Origin: DATFYI01 sp035315125
GTDB taxonomy: Bacteria; Chloroflexota; Anaerolineae; Anaerolineales; Anaerolineaceae
Assembly: GCA_035315125.1 (NCBI GenBank)
Contig: DATFYI010000116.1
Span: 1 to 17,815, forward strand
Direction of reading: 5' to 3'
DNA: 17,815 bases
How positions within the stretch are numbered: position 1 is the first letter of the stretch; each line of letters starts with the position of its first letter. Below the pieces are notes generated by a model that did not search any database, was not told where the DNA came from, and saw only the letters and a list, made by a program, of their open reading frames with translations. Position numbers and translations under genes: made by a program. Below are positions 7,174-15,583 of the stretch, piece by piece.

Positions 7174-7914
7174 TCAGGTCTGAGCCAGCTGTTTTGCTTC
7201 TTCTTTTTCACGGCGTACCTCGATCCGACGGGCAAGAAAGATGCTGATTTCGTAGAGGACGACCAAAGGCACCATTACAGTTAAAGGAGCAACAATTGGA
7301 TCTGAGACTGGTGTAATTATCTCAGCAAAAGCGAACAGGGCAAAGTAAGCAATTCGGCGCTGTTTACGTAAAATATTCGTATTTAAAATATGCAAATGGA
7401 CTAATATGATCAGGACTGTCGGTAATTGGAATGCCAACCCGCATGCCAGCAGGAAAAATACAACAAATGAGATGTAGTCATCAGCCGAAGGCAGGAATTG
7501 TACTTCAGTTGGGAAGAACTCAATCAGCACACGGATCATTCCCCACAGCAGGTAGTACCCAAAAATTGCGCCCAGACCAAACAAGAGCATGGCCCCAAAG
7601 ACAGTTGGGAAGATCGCCCGCCGCTCGCTCTCATACATACCTGGGCTGACAAACCGATAAATCTGATAAGCCCAGATTGGGAAAGAGATGACAATTCCAG
7701 TGTAGAGGGCCAGCCGCCATTTAATCATAAAGCCATCTAACAAATTGAAGGCTCGCAGCTGCAGCCCACCGGATGGCAACAAGATGATCTTAAGCAGCCA
7801 ATCCGACACAAAAAAGGCCGCCAGTGTAACTACAAGAATAGCGACAGCGCAAATAATAATACGCCGGCGAAGTTCTTCAAGATGATCCATCAACGGCATT
7901 GAATTCTCACCCAT
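7174..7914 (-). CDS. tatC: Sec-independent protein translocase TatC
   Basis: About 246 residues. TatC is the membrane receptor of the twin-arginine pathway and, with TatA/B proteins, exports folded proteins. The N-terminus carries the family signature MDHLEELRRR before the first helix. Then come the loop with ISFPIWAYQIYRFVSPGMYESERR and a long hydrophobic body with six helices, including the FALFAFAEIITPVSDP region near the C-terminus. The ATG at 7914 (MGENSMPLMDHL) is used because it gives the usual short N-terminal tail. A TTG at 7923 and an ATG at 7899 are alternatives, and the latter has a GGTGAG ribosome-like site 6 bases upstream. It lies 83 bases downstream of tatA on the same strand, so the pair is an operon. 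There is no separate TatB gene, so TatA may do both jobs, as in minimal TatAC systems. Confidence 0.95.
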   Translation of the reverse strand: MGENSMPLMDHLEELRRRIIICAVAILVVTLAAFFVSDWLLKIILLPSGGLQLRAFNLLDGFMIKWRLALYTGIVISFPIWAYQIYRFVSPGMYESERRAIFPTVFGAMLLFGLGAIFGYYLLWGMIRVLIEFFPTEVQFLPSADDYISFVVFFLLACGLAFQLPTVLIILVHLHILNTNILRKQRRIAYFALFAFAEIITPVSDPIVAPLTVMVPLVVLYEISIFLARRIEVRREKEEAKQLAQT

Positions 7915-7997
7915 AGGTTTCAATTGCTACTGATAAAGATTACCGCCAGAGGCTTCCGAAATCCATAAACAAGCCGTCATCAGATATTTTTGGAAAT

Positions 7998-8429
7998 TTA
8001 CTCAATAGCATTAACCTGCTTGCCGCAGTTGTTGCAAAAGCGAGCGCCAGGCGGGTTTGAAGCTCCGCAATGTATACAAAAATTGCTGGTAGAAGCAACC
8101 GGTTGCGAGGGAGTCGTTTGAGCTATGCCTGGATCAATAACTTGCTGAGGTTGTTGAACTATCTGGGGACTTTGAACGGGTGGTGCATATTGGGAAGGCG
8201 GGGTAAACGTTGATTGAACGGGTTGGCCAGGCTGCTGTGCCCCCGGTTGACTAGAGGCTTGTGAAATTTCCTCGTGAAAACTTTCGCCCATCTCTCGCGC
8301 CCCTTTACGGAATTCGGTTAAAGCTTTGCCAATCCCGTGACCGATTTCAGGCAATCGCCGGGGTCCAAATATAACCAAAGCCACTACAGCTATTACGATT
8401 AAGTGCCAGGGTTGTAATCCGAAAGGCAT
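7998..8429 (-). CDS. tatA: TatA-family translocase subunit with C-terminal zinc ribbon
   Basis: 143 residues. Residues 1-50 are a standard TatA/E unit: one membrane helix (about 8-20), the hinge FGPRRLPE (21-28) and an amphipathic helix GHGIGKALTEFRKG. TatA assembles around TatC to form the export path. After a Pro/Gln-rich linker (about 58-115) a short zinc ribbon follows, FCIHCG ... FCNNCGKQ, with Cys at 118, 121, 132 and 135. With normal TatA topology the ribbon would be cytoplasmic. Typical TatA proteins are under 100 residues and have no such domain. The ATG at 8429 has an AGGAGGT ribosome site (8435-8441) and is the first gene of tatA-tatC. The zinc ribbon could bind Tat substrates, a chaperone or nucleic acid; the function is inference. 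Confidence 0.93.
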   Translation of the reverse strand: MPFGLQPWHLIVIAVVALVIFGPRRLPEIGHGIGKALTEFRKGAREMGESFHEEISQASSQPGAQQPGQPVQSTFTPPSQYAPPVQSPQIVQQPQQVIDPGIAQTTPSQPVASTSNFCIHCGASNPPGARFCNNCGKQVNAIE

Positions 8430-8790
8430 TTCATACCTCCTGGCTGCAAACAGAGCATTCGCAGCCTAATGGTAGGGAAATAACTAAACTATCAACAATA
8501 TCTATTATAACCTAACCTCAAAGGTCTGAGTCATCTTTTTTACAACCCCCTACCCCGACCCATTTCAAAAACCTTTTGCCAGCCAGATAGAGATCTATAT
8601 AAAACAAGTGCAATGATTATCTAACAAGAACAAATGCGGAACTTTTTGGTTCAGCCTGGTGAGTATCTTGCTACAATCCTCTAAGCAATAATGGTTTACA
8701 AAACCGTTAGGCTGTGTGCGCCTTGACACAAAACGCGGTTACGTATAGGATGATATTGATTATCAACCGTTTTGAAGTGTCCATAAAAAT
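8430..8790. promoter_or_regulatory. Divergent intergenic region between tatA and the histidine kinase gene
   Basis: This 361-base gap holds promoters in both directions. Toward the kinase: TTGACA (8723-8728), a 17-base spacer and TAGGAT (8746-8751), with a small inverted repeat TGATA/TATCA (8751-8765) over the likely start site. Toward tatA: a perfect TATAAT on the minus strand (8509-8504) with only a weak -35. The kinase start has no clear Shine-Dalgarno site. Between about 8520 and 8710 I see no gene, RNA hairpin or repeat that I can support. Confidence 0.55.
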
Positions 8791-10575
8791 ATGAGGCAAT
8801 CGATCCAAGAATCTGATTTCCCATTCGTGGCAGACTGGTGCGCCATCTCGCTGCGTTGGCTGTCATTGTTGGCTATTTCTATTCGTTTAGCTACTACAAA
8901 TAGTTTGAGCTTACCGGTAATCATTGTATTGGGTCTGGCAGTATCCTGGAATATAGGCGTCTCATTCTTAGCCCTTACCAACCGGCGTCTAAAAGGACAC
9001 CGGATTATAAATGTAGTGATGGACTTTCTGGTCGGAGTGCTACTTTTCATTTTGACCGGTGGTCTGGCCGGTCCGTTGATTTGGTCAGGGGTCATTTCTC
9101 TCGTCTCGGCAGCCATCTATTATGAATGGCGCGGTAGTTTGATTGTAGCCTTATTGCTTTCTCTGGCCCAGGATGCCTGGATTTATTTCAGGGCTGGAGA
9201 TACCCTAAACCTGACTTCGGCCGGTTTACTAATGGCCTCCAACCTGCTTGCCGGCATCTTTCTGGGTTTGCTGAGTAGTTGGTTAATGCACGGTCTGCGC
9301 ATGAATTACCAGAAATACTTGCGCCAGCGCAGAGAGGTTGAGCAACGCGCCCAAATCAAGGAACGTGCGCGGCTGCAGGCCCTCTACAATATAATTGAAA
9401 CCCTCAGCACTACCCTGAATTACAAAATGGTTTTGGATAACGCCCTCGATCTGAGTACCAGTGCCCTTGGAATTACAGACGGAGCAGAGACACCCATCTT
9501 GAGTGCGGTGCTGCTCTTTAAAGAAACGACCCTGACAGTCGGCGCTGGCAGGCATTTAACGCCGCACGATCTTATGCTGAGTTTTCCGGCCGAACAAGGC
9601 ATCTTACATGAGGCACTCAAAAGCGGCGAAATGAAGCTATTGAAGGATCCTTCCAAAGATCCGGAACTTTGCCGAATTGTGGCACTGCAAGGATGTCAGG
9701 TCGCCATCTGCTTACCGCTGCTGCGTGGATTGAACGCCTTCGGTGTTATGCTTTTTGGACACCCCAATCCCGATTTTTTCAGCCGCGATCGCTGTGATGT
9801 GCTCGAAATGGTCGGTCACCAGGCGACGTTCGCCATTCAGAATGCTCGTCTTTACCAGGACCTGGAATTTGAGAAGGAACATATCCTTGATACCCAGGAT
9901 GAGACCCGTAAAAAACTGGCCCGAGATCTGCACGACGGTCCGACACAATCGGTAGCGGTGATCGCAATGCGTCTGAATATTGCCCGCAAGATGCTGGAGA
10001 TAAATCCAACGGATGCCGGGGAAGAAATCGCAAAGATAGAAGAGCTGGCCCGCCGAACCACCCAGGAAATCCGCCACATGCTGTTTACCTTACGCCCACT
10101 GATACTCGAAACCGATGGGCTGACTGCCGCTTTACAATCGATGGCAGACAAAATGCAGGATACATTCCAGCAAACTGTCCAAGTGTATGTCGATCCAGAA
10201 ATAGAGAAACAACTGGAAATTTCAAAACAGACGGTTGTTTTTTATCTGGTTGAAGAAGCGGTTAATAATGCACGCAAACATGCCAGGGCATCATTCATCC
10301 GGGTAAGTTTGCGCTATCTACCCAATGATAACAGCCTGGCTTTGTTAGAAATTTATGACAATGGAGTTGGTTTTGATGTTAAATCCGTCACCAGCTCGTA
10401 TGAAAAACGCGGCAGCCTGGGCATGGTCAACTTAAACGAGCGTACTGAGCTGATCAATGGCATGTTGCATATTGAATCGGCTCCCGGCCAAGGAACGCGG
10501 GTGCAGGTATTAATCCCGCTAACCACCGAGGCCATCGACCGATTGGAACGTGGCTTGGACCGCAACCAGACATAA
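8791..10575 (+). CDS. Membrane sensor histidine kinase, DegS/NarL type (TM-GAF-HisKA_3-HATPase)
   Basis: 594 residues. About five or six membrane helices (residues 15-165) are followed by a coiled linker (170-205), a GAF-like sensor domain (about 205-355), a HisKA_3 dimerisation domain with phospho-acceptor H381 in KLARDLHDGPTQS, and a HATPase_c domain. ATPase motifs are the N box EEAVNNARKH (488-497), the G1 box DNGVGF (523-528) and GSLGM with LNERTELINGMLHIES. This domain set is typical of kinases that pair with NarL/LuxR-type response regulators, but none is encoded here, so it is an orphan in this window. An alpha/beta hydrolase gene starts 10 bases after the stop, so the two are probably co-transcribed. 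The signal is unknown. A TTGACA promoter at 8723 serves it. Confidence 0.93.
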   Translation: MRQSIQESDFPFVADWCAISLRWLSLLAISIRLATTNSLSLPVIIVLGLAVSWNIGVSFLALTNRRLKGHRIINVVMDFLVGVLLFILTGGLAGPLIWSGVISLVSAAIYYEWRGSLIVALLLSLAQDAWIYFRAGDTLNLTSAGLLMASNLLAGIFLGLLSSWLMHGLRMNYQKYLRQRREVEQRAQIKERARLQALYNIIETLSTTLNYKMVLDNALDLSTSALGITDGAETPILSAVLLFKETTLTVGAGRHLTPHDLMLSFPAEQGILHEALKSGEMKLLKDPSKDPELCRIVALQGCQVAICLPLLRGLNAFGVMLFGHPNPDFFSRDRCDVLEMVGHQATFAIQNARLYQDLEFEKEHILDTQDETRKKLARDLHDGPTQSVAVIAMRLNIARKMLEINPTDAGEEIAKIEELARRTTQEIRHMLFTLRPLILETDGLTAALQSMADKMQDTFQQTVQVYVDPEIEKQLEISKQTVVFYLVEEAVNNARKHARASFIRVSLRYLPNDNSLALLEIYDNGVGFDVKSVTSSYEKRGSLGMVNLNERTELINGMLHIESAPGQGTRVQVLIPLTTEAIDRLERGLDRNQT

Positions 10576-10584
10576 CGAGGTAAA

Positions 10585-11361
10585 ATGCCACTCGTGCAGG
10601 GAATATATTACACATTTTATCAAGGCGGCCAGAAAGACAGGCCGCCGGTTGTTTTGATACATGGCGCCGGCAGCAATCATCTGTGCTGGCCTGCAGAAAT
10701 GCGCAGATTAAGCGGTTTCGATGTTTTAACACTGGATCTACCCGGTCACGGCCGCTCCAGTGGCTTGGGCCAGCATGCGATCGAAGCCTATGCCGGGCAA
10801 CTGGTCGGTTTTCTGGCAGGATTGGGTATCCATCAGGCTTATTTGGTCGGCCATTCCATGGGCGGCGCCATCGCGCTCAGCATCAGCCTACAATTTCCAA
10901 CCCTACCCGTGGCGCTTGGCCTGATCGCTAGCGGGGCTTATCTGAACGTTCAACCTGAGCTGCTCGAATCATTAAAAAGCCCCGGCACTTATAATGAAGG
11001 GCTTAATTGGATCCGCCAACATGTTTTTAGCCCACATACTTCTACAACCCTGATCGAATATAGCATGAAACAAATGAGCGACTTGCGACCTGCGATCCTT
11101 TATGAGGATTGGCTGGCTTGTTCTCACTTTGATCTCCATAATGAAATAGAAAAAATCGCAGCCCCCGCCTGGGTGGCAATAGGGAGTGATGACCGTTTAA
11201 TTCCAGCAGCCAGCGCTAACTACCTGATCAGCAGCCTGCGACATGTGCGCTTGCAAGTGGTACCTTCGGCCGGACATATGTTGATCATCGAAAAACCGAA
11301 AGAACTTGCCCAAGGCCTCTACAAATTTCTAAAGGACCTGGAAAACTGGCATGGCATCTAA
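10585..11361 (+). CDS. Alpha/beta-hydrolase fold protein
   Basis: 258 residues, a usual length for single-domain serine hydrolases of this fold. Motifs are the oxyanion loop HGAG (26-29), DLPGHGRSSG (51-60), the nucleophile elbow GHSMGG with Ser91, the acid Asp202 or Asp203 in GSDDRLIP, and His231 in SAGHMLIIEKP. The triad is complete, so it should be active. The substrate cannot be told; esterase, lactonase or C-C hydrolase members look alike at this level. There is no signal peptide, so it is cytoplasmic. The ATG is preceded by ACGAGGT, 10 bases after the kinase stop. Its stop codon overlaps that of the convergent copper gene. Confidence 0.9.
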   Translation: MPLVQGIYYTFYQGGQKDRPPVVLIHGAGSNHLCWPAEMRRLSGFDVLTLDLPGHGRSSGLGQHAIEAYAGQLVGFLAGLGIHQAYLVGHSMGGAIALSISLQFPTLPVALGLIASGAYLNVQPELLESLKSPGTYNEGLNWIRQHVFSPHTSTTLIEYSMKQMSDLRPAILYEDWLACSHFDLHNEIEKIAAPAWVAIGSDDRLIPAASANYLISSLRHVRLQVVPSAGHMLIIEKPKELAQGLYKFLKDLENWHGI

Positions 11362-13196
11362 TCCACCGCAGCCAGGGCATTGAATTTGCGTCTGGCCAAT
11401 AACATCACATCAACGGCACATACAATCCCTGTGCAGACCAATAACACCGCGGCAATAATATTGAACGGCCAGGGCGCTTGAGGATGAGTATCTACCCAAA
11501 AATCAGCGTAAGAATCAAACTGGTTTGGCCGTCGCAAAACCGCACGGATCTGCCATTGATCTTCGTAAGCCAGGTAAGCACCCTGCGCCGTGTAGATGCC
11601 ATTACCCAGGCTGGTAAGACTGGCCTGACTGGGTGGAATGGTCGGGTTGCTTGGATAGAAAAGCAAATCAACTTCGCTCGTTTGGGTAATGGGACGGCCG
11701 TTGGCATTTGAAATAATTTGTAAAGTATAGGAATTGATCCCGACCCGACCGGGAGAAACCGTCAATTTCAAAACTACGTCATCCACCTGATCAGTCTGAA
11801 TAATTTTTGGAATGGTTGCGTCTGGATTGGCTAGGGGCAGCGAGGTAAACAAGCCAACCCATACCAGCAGGACAGCCCCCAGCACAGTCTCAATGACTAA
11901 CAGCTTGCGGAATCGCTCCAGTATACCCGAAGCGCCTGGGCTATTTGGAGCAATCTGCTGGATTTTCAGCCGGACAACAAAATGGTTATAACCTCCCAGA
12001 CAGACCATCGCCAGGGCGATGCCCAGTTTGCCCATTAAAACCTGTCCATAGGCGGAATGTAGTAGGCCATTGAATGAGCCGACATCGGTCAGTGACTCGA
12101 ACAAGCCAGTGATCACCAGTATAGCCAGGCTGAGAACGGCCAGACTCGAAAAACGCACCAACAGACCGGCTGCCAGGCGAGATCGGTTGCCCGGTTCCAG
12201 CCGACGTTGGGCCCAAATCTGGCTCGCCAGGAATAATCCCAAACCGCCTACCCACACGGAAGCCGCAGTCAAATGCAGCAGGTCCGCAGAAACCATCCAA
12301 AAATTCGACTGCGCATCAGCGTGAGAGCCCAGGCTCAAGGTCAGGCCAATTAACGCCAGCAGCGGCAGGGCTGCATAAATCCTCCAACGATTAATAGCCG
12401 GAAGAAGCAAACCAGCCAGCCCAAACAGAGCCGCCAGGCGGGCCAATACCAGCACTCCATATTGTGTGCCGGACAAGACGACCAGCACCACCGGGTTCCA
12501 GGGCAGCACAAAAGCCTGGCCCTCAAAGGCGGATGCCTGGACCATAATGCCCACGACATTGGATATCCCTAAAAGGGTCAAACCAACCGTTACAAAGCGC
12601 TGAAAAAGACGGGTATACCCTACAAAACTATCGCCTGACAGACCGATTTCCGAAATAACAGGCCGGACAGCTAATATTTCAAAGAATATACCGCCCACCA
12701 GGATTACAACTGCCAAATAAAGCAGCCCTTTATCAACCACCTGACCAGGCTGGACGTCCGGTTCACTGCCAGATATCCGAAGTTGAGATGCGGTGTTGGA
12801 GGTCACAGCGCCAATATAAATTGGGAAAGCCCCGCCTGTCAAATGCCCGTCCGAACGCGAGATAACCTTCCAGGTAACCAGGTAGGCGCCATCTTTTAGC
12901 GGTGGTAGGGTATTTGATAGGTGTGTAAAATCAGCCGGATCGATCTGGGTGGCGTGATCATCCACCCGCAATCCAGCCGCATTATAGACGCCAATATCGC
13001 TCAGAGAAGGCTCAACCGTTTCGCTGAAATACATATCAATGCGAAGCGGGGATGTTTTTAGATGGGCATTGGCCGCCGGGCTCGAACGGAGCAGATACGC
13101 ATGAGCCGACACGCTGGCGACAGGCAGGAAAAAGGCTGTCAGCAGCAATCCCAGGATCACCAGGCGCAATATTTTTAAGAATTTCGCCATCGCCAT
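11358..13196 (-). CDS. CopC-CopD fusion copper protein
   Basis: 612 residues from the ATG at 13196 (620 from a TTG at 13220). A signal peptide ends ASVSA, and the mature protein starts with HAYLLRSSP, the N-terminal His of the CopC copper site. The CopC beta domain covers about the first 105 mature residues and ends with SRSDGHLTGGAFPIY, where the second His lies. A CopD-like region with about eight helices follows, then an extracytoplasmic domain of about 100 residues resembling YtkA-like beta domains (LKLTVSPGRVG ... YEDQWQIRAVLRR) and a final membrane helix. The order resembles YcnJ-type copper proteins, which bind or import copper. The ATG is preferred as it gives a compact signal peptide; a GGGTG-like site makes the TTG possible. 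The gene overlaps the convergent hydrolase by four bases. Confidence 0.88.
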   Translation of the reverse strand: MAMAKFLKILRLVILGLLLTAFFLPVASVSAHAYLLRSSPAANAHLKTSPLRIDMYFSETVEPSLSDIGVYNAAGLRVDDHATQIDPADFTHLSNTLPPLKDGAYLVTWKVISRSDGHLTGGAFPIYIGAVTSNTASQLRISGSEPDVQPGQVVDKGLLYLAVVILVGGIFFEILAVRPVISEIGLSGDSFVGYTRLFQRFVTVGLTLLGISNVVGIMVQASAFEGQAFVLPWNPVVLVVLSGTQYGVLVLARLAALFGLAGLLLPAINRWRIYAALPLLALIGLTLSLGSHADAQSNFWMVSADLLHLTAASVWVGGLGLFLASQIWAQRRLEPGNRSRLAAGLLVRFSSLAVLSLAILVITGLFESLTDVGSFNGLLHSAYGQVLMGKLGIALAMVCLGGYNHFVVRLKIQQIAPNSPGASGILERFRKLLVIETVLGAVLLVWVGLFTSLPLANPDATIPKIIQTDQVDDVVLKLTVSPGRVGINSYTLQIISNANGRPITQTSEVDLLFYPSNPTIPPSQASLTSLGNGIYTAQGAYLAYEDQWQIRAVLRRPNQFDSYADFWVDTHPQAPWPFNIIAAVLLVCTGIVCAVDVMLLARRKFNALAAVD

Positions 13197-13245
13197 GCTT
13201 TTTAATCCCAACTTTTTCAAATTTCACCCATCCAACTCTGAGCCA

Positions 13246-13272
13246 TTTATACTCTTTTCTGAAAGCTTGACA
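13246..13272 (-). promoter_or_regulatory. Candidate promoter of the copCD gene
   Basis: On the minus strand TTGTCA (13272-13267) is followed by TATAAA (13251-13246) with a 15-base spacer, or ATAAAT with 16. Predicted transcription begins near 13240, which leaves room for either the TTG (13220) or the ATG (13196) start. Confidence 0.4.
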
Positions 13273-13314
13273 AGGTTCTTGAAGTGAGATTTACCCTGAA
13301 AGGGCAACTCATGA

Positions 13315-13343
13315 TTGACAATTGCATGCGAGCATTATACAAT
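13315..13343 (+). promoter_or_regulatory. Strong sigma70-like promoter of the eCIS ATPase/DUF4157 unit
   Basis: A perfect TTGACA (13315-13320), a 17-base spacer and TACAAT (13338-13343, one mismatch) predict transcription from about 13350. It drives the plus-strand genes from 13413 to 17578. Confidence 0.7.
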
Positions 13344-13355
13344 CTTTAGTATAAC

Positions 13356-13368
13356 GATAATATTTATC
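13356..13368. promoter_or_regulatory. Palindrome GATAATATTTATC just after the eCIS promoter
   Basis: Two 5-base arms (GATAA and TTATC) flank TAT in an AT-rich block, starting about 6 bases after the predicted transcription start. The position suits a repressor operator. The low complexity of the block makes a chance origin possible. Confidence 0.35.
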
Positions 13369-13412
13369 ATATAATATAACACTATCCGGAAATCTGTTCA
13401 GGGATTTGATAA

Positions 13413-14762
13413 ATGAAACCTGCTCCTCAGTCACTTTTTTCGGTAGAAAACCCGACCGCATTGGTTGCAAATGAAACGAGCCAGGCGCAAATACAAGCTG
13501 CCCAGGAGATCATACCGGGTATGCGGTTAGTTGAACGTTTGATCGGGTCAGAAATTGCCCTTTTGCGGGCCAGCGGGGTGCCAGTTGGTGAGGATGAATA
13601 CCGCGGGCTATACCTTTCTGAAACCGATGTAGACCGGCTTTTAGCGGTGAACAGAGGTTCAACTGAAATCGAAACAGCCATGGGTGCCACACGGACGGAG
13701 TTGTTTGAATATTGTCAGATGGCAGGTGGGCGGTTGGGTCAGCTCGTAAAAATGGCCGGGTTGCAGCCATTCGAAACAGCCTGCCTGCTGCTATGCCTGG
13801 CCCCCGAGCTGGACTTGCGTTTCGAGCGTTTGTTTGCTTATCTGCAAGATGACGTCACCAAGACTCGCCCACGGGTAGAACTGGCCCAGCGCCTTTTTGT
13901 CCCGGTAGAACAGCGCCTGACAGCTCAACGGATATTCTCAGCCGATTACGCAATTCTTCGCCACCATCTGCTGACGCTACAGGGCGAACCCGGACGATCC
14001 TATACTCCTTTGCTTGCTCAATTGTTAACCCCGGACCAGACCATTCTGGCCTATTTATTGGGTGAGGACAGCCTTGACCCCCGATTAACACCCTACGCAG
14101 AATTTGTCCAATACGGAGCATATCCAGGGCGTCCGCCACTTCCAGAAGTATTGGCGACTCAGGCACGCGCTTTGTCAGAATTGCAGCTATCCTCTTTACC
14201 CGTGCCGGCCATTCTGGTATGCGGTACGGATAGCTTGGCGCGTCGCACATTGGCAGAAATGCTCTCCCAAGAGTGGCAGCTCGCTATGCTGGTCGTTGAT
14301 TTTCAACCGCTGGCAGCCGCCCTCGGAGCAGAGTTGGCCCTGGCATTAATAGGTCGCCAGGCCGCCCTGAGACAGGCGACTATATATCTGGATAGGATTG
14401 ATGAGACAACCTCACCCGAACTGCTTTTTACACCTCAAAAATTTTGCGGGCCCAGTTGTGCTCCGCTTACAATCATCAGCGTCAACAAGCCCTTCGCCTG
14501 GAGCGGTCTCAGCCTGGAACTTCCTGAGCCGGGTTTTCAGGTAAGGCGGGCTGCCTGGCGTACCTTTCTAAAAAAGGAAGCAGACTCATTTGCCTCGACC
14601 AACCTGGATGGTCTTTCCGGAAAATTTCGCCTGACCACCGCCCAGATTGAATCAGCCGTACAGTCTGCCCGCAGCCGGGCGTTGGTACGCAACCCGGGCC
14701 AGCACATCCCGGCCTGGAAGACCTGTACACTACTGCTCGCCAAGAATCTACCCCTATCTTGA
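13413..14762 (+). CDS. eCIS AAA+ ATPase, N-terminal part (frameshifted)
   Basis: 449 residues as read, of which about 432 are the true protein. It matches the N-terminal half of the large ATPase found in extracellular contractile injection system loci (Afp15/PVC15 type). A helical, winged-helix-like region with the hallmark CLAPELDLRFERLFAYLQDD spans about 128-147. A degenerate AAA module follows at about 264-375: its P-loop position reads CGTDSLARR without the catalytic Lys, and the Walker B position reads IYLDRIDE. The segment ends in FRLTTAQIESAVQSAR. After HIP (431-433) the reading goes out of frame and ends WKTCTLLLAKNLPLS. In frame -1 the expected continuation GLEDLYTTARQ appears and leads straight into the next ORF. 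The ATG has an AGGGA site 9 bases upstream. In eCIS the ATPase is thought to help assembly or sheath handling. Confidence 0.82.
   Translation: MKPAPQSLFSVENPTALVANETSQAQIQAAQEIIPGMRLVERLIGSEIALLRASGVPVGEDEYRGLYLSETDVDRLLAVNRGSTEIETAMGATRTELFEYCQMAGGRLGQLVKMAGLQPFETACLLLCLAPELDLRFERLFAYLQDDVTKTRPRVELAQRLFVPVEQRLTAQRIFSADYAILRHHLLTLQGEPGRSYTPLLAQLLTPDQTILAYLLGEDSLDPRLTPYAEFVQYGAYPGRPPLPEVLATQARALSELQLSSLPVPAILVCGTDSLARRTLAEMLSQEWQLAMLVVDFQPLAAALGAELALALIGRQAALRQATIYLDRIDETTSPELLFTPQKFCGPSCAPLTIISVNKPFAWSGLSLELPEPGFQVRRAAWRTFLKKEADSFASTNLDGLSGKFRLTTAQIESAVQSARSRALVRNPGQHIPAWKTCTLLLAKNLPLS
14700..14715 (+). other. Apparent -1 frameshift splitting the eCIS ATPase
   Basis: Reading CAC ATC CCG GCC TGG keeps the first ORF in frame. 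Restoring one C (CAC ATC CCC GGC CTG GAA GAC) gives HIPGLEDLY and continues through TTARQESTPILSDLARKI into the 14759 ORF, producing one protein of about 717 residues. A short C run (14708-14710) is a natural place for an indel or a sequencing error. No X-XXY-YYZ slippery heptamer is seen in the right phase. Confidence 0.8.
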
Positions 14763-15565
14763 GCGACCTGGCTCGCAAGATTAACCCACACTACACCTGG
14801 TCTGACATTATTCTGCCCGAAGATCCGTTCAACCGGTTGCATGAAATGGCCGCACAGGTTGAGAACCGCCACATCGTCTATGAAGAATGGGGATTCGGCA
14901 AACAACAGGCGCTTGGTAAAGGTACTGTGGCTCTTTTTACTGGCAGTCCTGGAACCGGTAAAACCATGGCTGCTGATATTTTGGCAGGCACGCTGGGTCT
15001 CGACCTTTACCGCATTGATCTTTCAGGCGTGGTCAGCAAATACATCGGCGAGACCGAAAAAAATCTAAGCCGAATCTTCGAAGAGGCGCAGAGCTCCAAC
15101 TCTATTCTCTTTTTCGATGAAGCAGACGCTCTGTTTGGCCGGCGCTCGGAAGTACACGACGCACACGACCGCTACGCCAATATTGAGGTGGCTTATCTGC
15201 TGCAAAAGATCGAAGAATATGAAGGTGTGGTCATTCTGGCGACCAACCTGCGAAACAACCTGGATGAAGCCTTTATCCGCCGCATGCATTTCGTAATCGA
15301 CTTCCCCCTGCCTGATGAGGATCACCGCCTGTGCATCTGGCAAAGCTGTATACCAGCAGACATGCCATTGGCAAAAGATGTGGAGTTGGCGCGGCTGGCG
15401 CACCGTTTCAAATTAAGCGGTGGGAATATCCGTAACGTGGTGCTTTCAGCGGCCTTTCTGGCGGCGGCCGATGGCCGGGTGGTTCGTATGAAGCACTTCA
15501 GCCAAGCGATTCGCCGCGAATTCCAAAAAATCGGCCGGCTGGTACCGGAGGATTTGGGTGCCTAA
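14759..15565 (+). CDS. eCIS AAA+ ATPase, C-terminal catalytic part
   Basis: 268 residues from a TTG at 14759, but homologous sequence extends upstream in this frame to about 14708, and the TTG has no ribosome site, so it is probably not a real start. This is the active AAA+ module. It has the entry motif LARKINPHYTWSDIILP, Walker A GSPGTGKT (62-69), the family block DLSGVVSKYIGETEKNL, Walker B ILFFDEAD (116-123), the strongly conserved RYANIEVAYLLQKIEEYEG, sensor 1 ATN (161-163), arginine fingers RR (174-175) and sensor 2 LSGGNIRNV. All catalytic residues are present. With the 13413 ORF it forms one ATPase typical of eCIS loci. The DUF4157 gene follows 18 bases later, as a cluster neighbour. 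Confidence 0.9.
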   Translation: MSDLARKINPHYTWSDIILPEDPFNRLHEMAAQVENRHIVYEEWGFGKQQALGKGTVALFTGSPGTGKTMAADILAGTLGLDLYRIDLSGVVSKYIGETEKNLSRIFEEAQSSNSILFFDEADALFGRRSEVHDAHDRYANIEVAYLLQKIEEYEGVVILATNLRNNLDEAFIRRMHFVIDFPLPDEDHRLCIWQSCIPADMPLAKDVELARLAHRFKLSGGNIRNVVLSAAFLAAADGRVVRMKHFSQAIRREFQKIGRLVPEDLGA

Positions 15566-15583
15566 CCCAGAACAGGACGATTG

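Noticed and set aside
7166..7190. Weak CAGCT/AGCTG hairpin with a T run at the end of tatC
   Set aside because: A five-base stem with a long loop overlapping the stop codon is too weak to call a terminator.
8763..9116. 117-codon minus-strand ORF at the start of the kinase gene
   Set aside because: Shadow of the kinase membrane region; no start signal or motif.
9712..10151. Several minus-strand ORFs within the kinase gene
   Set aside because: They are antisense to the GAF and H-box region, whose motifs are intact on the plus strand.
13855..14250. 131-codon minus-strand ORF within the ATPase gene
   Set aside because: Antisense to conserved ATPase sequence; no domain or ribosome site.
14759..14761. 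TTG as a true independent start of the catalytic ATPase half
   Set aside because: There is no Shine-Dalgarno site, and the same frame upstream encodes expected family sequence back to 14708, so a frameshift explains it better.
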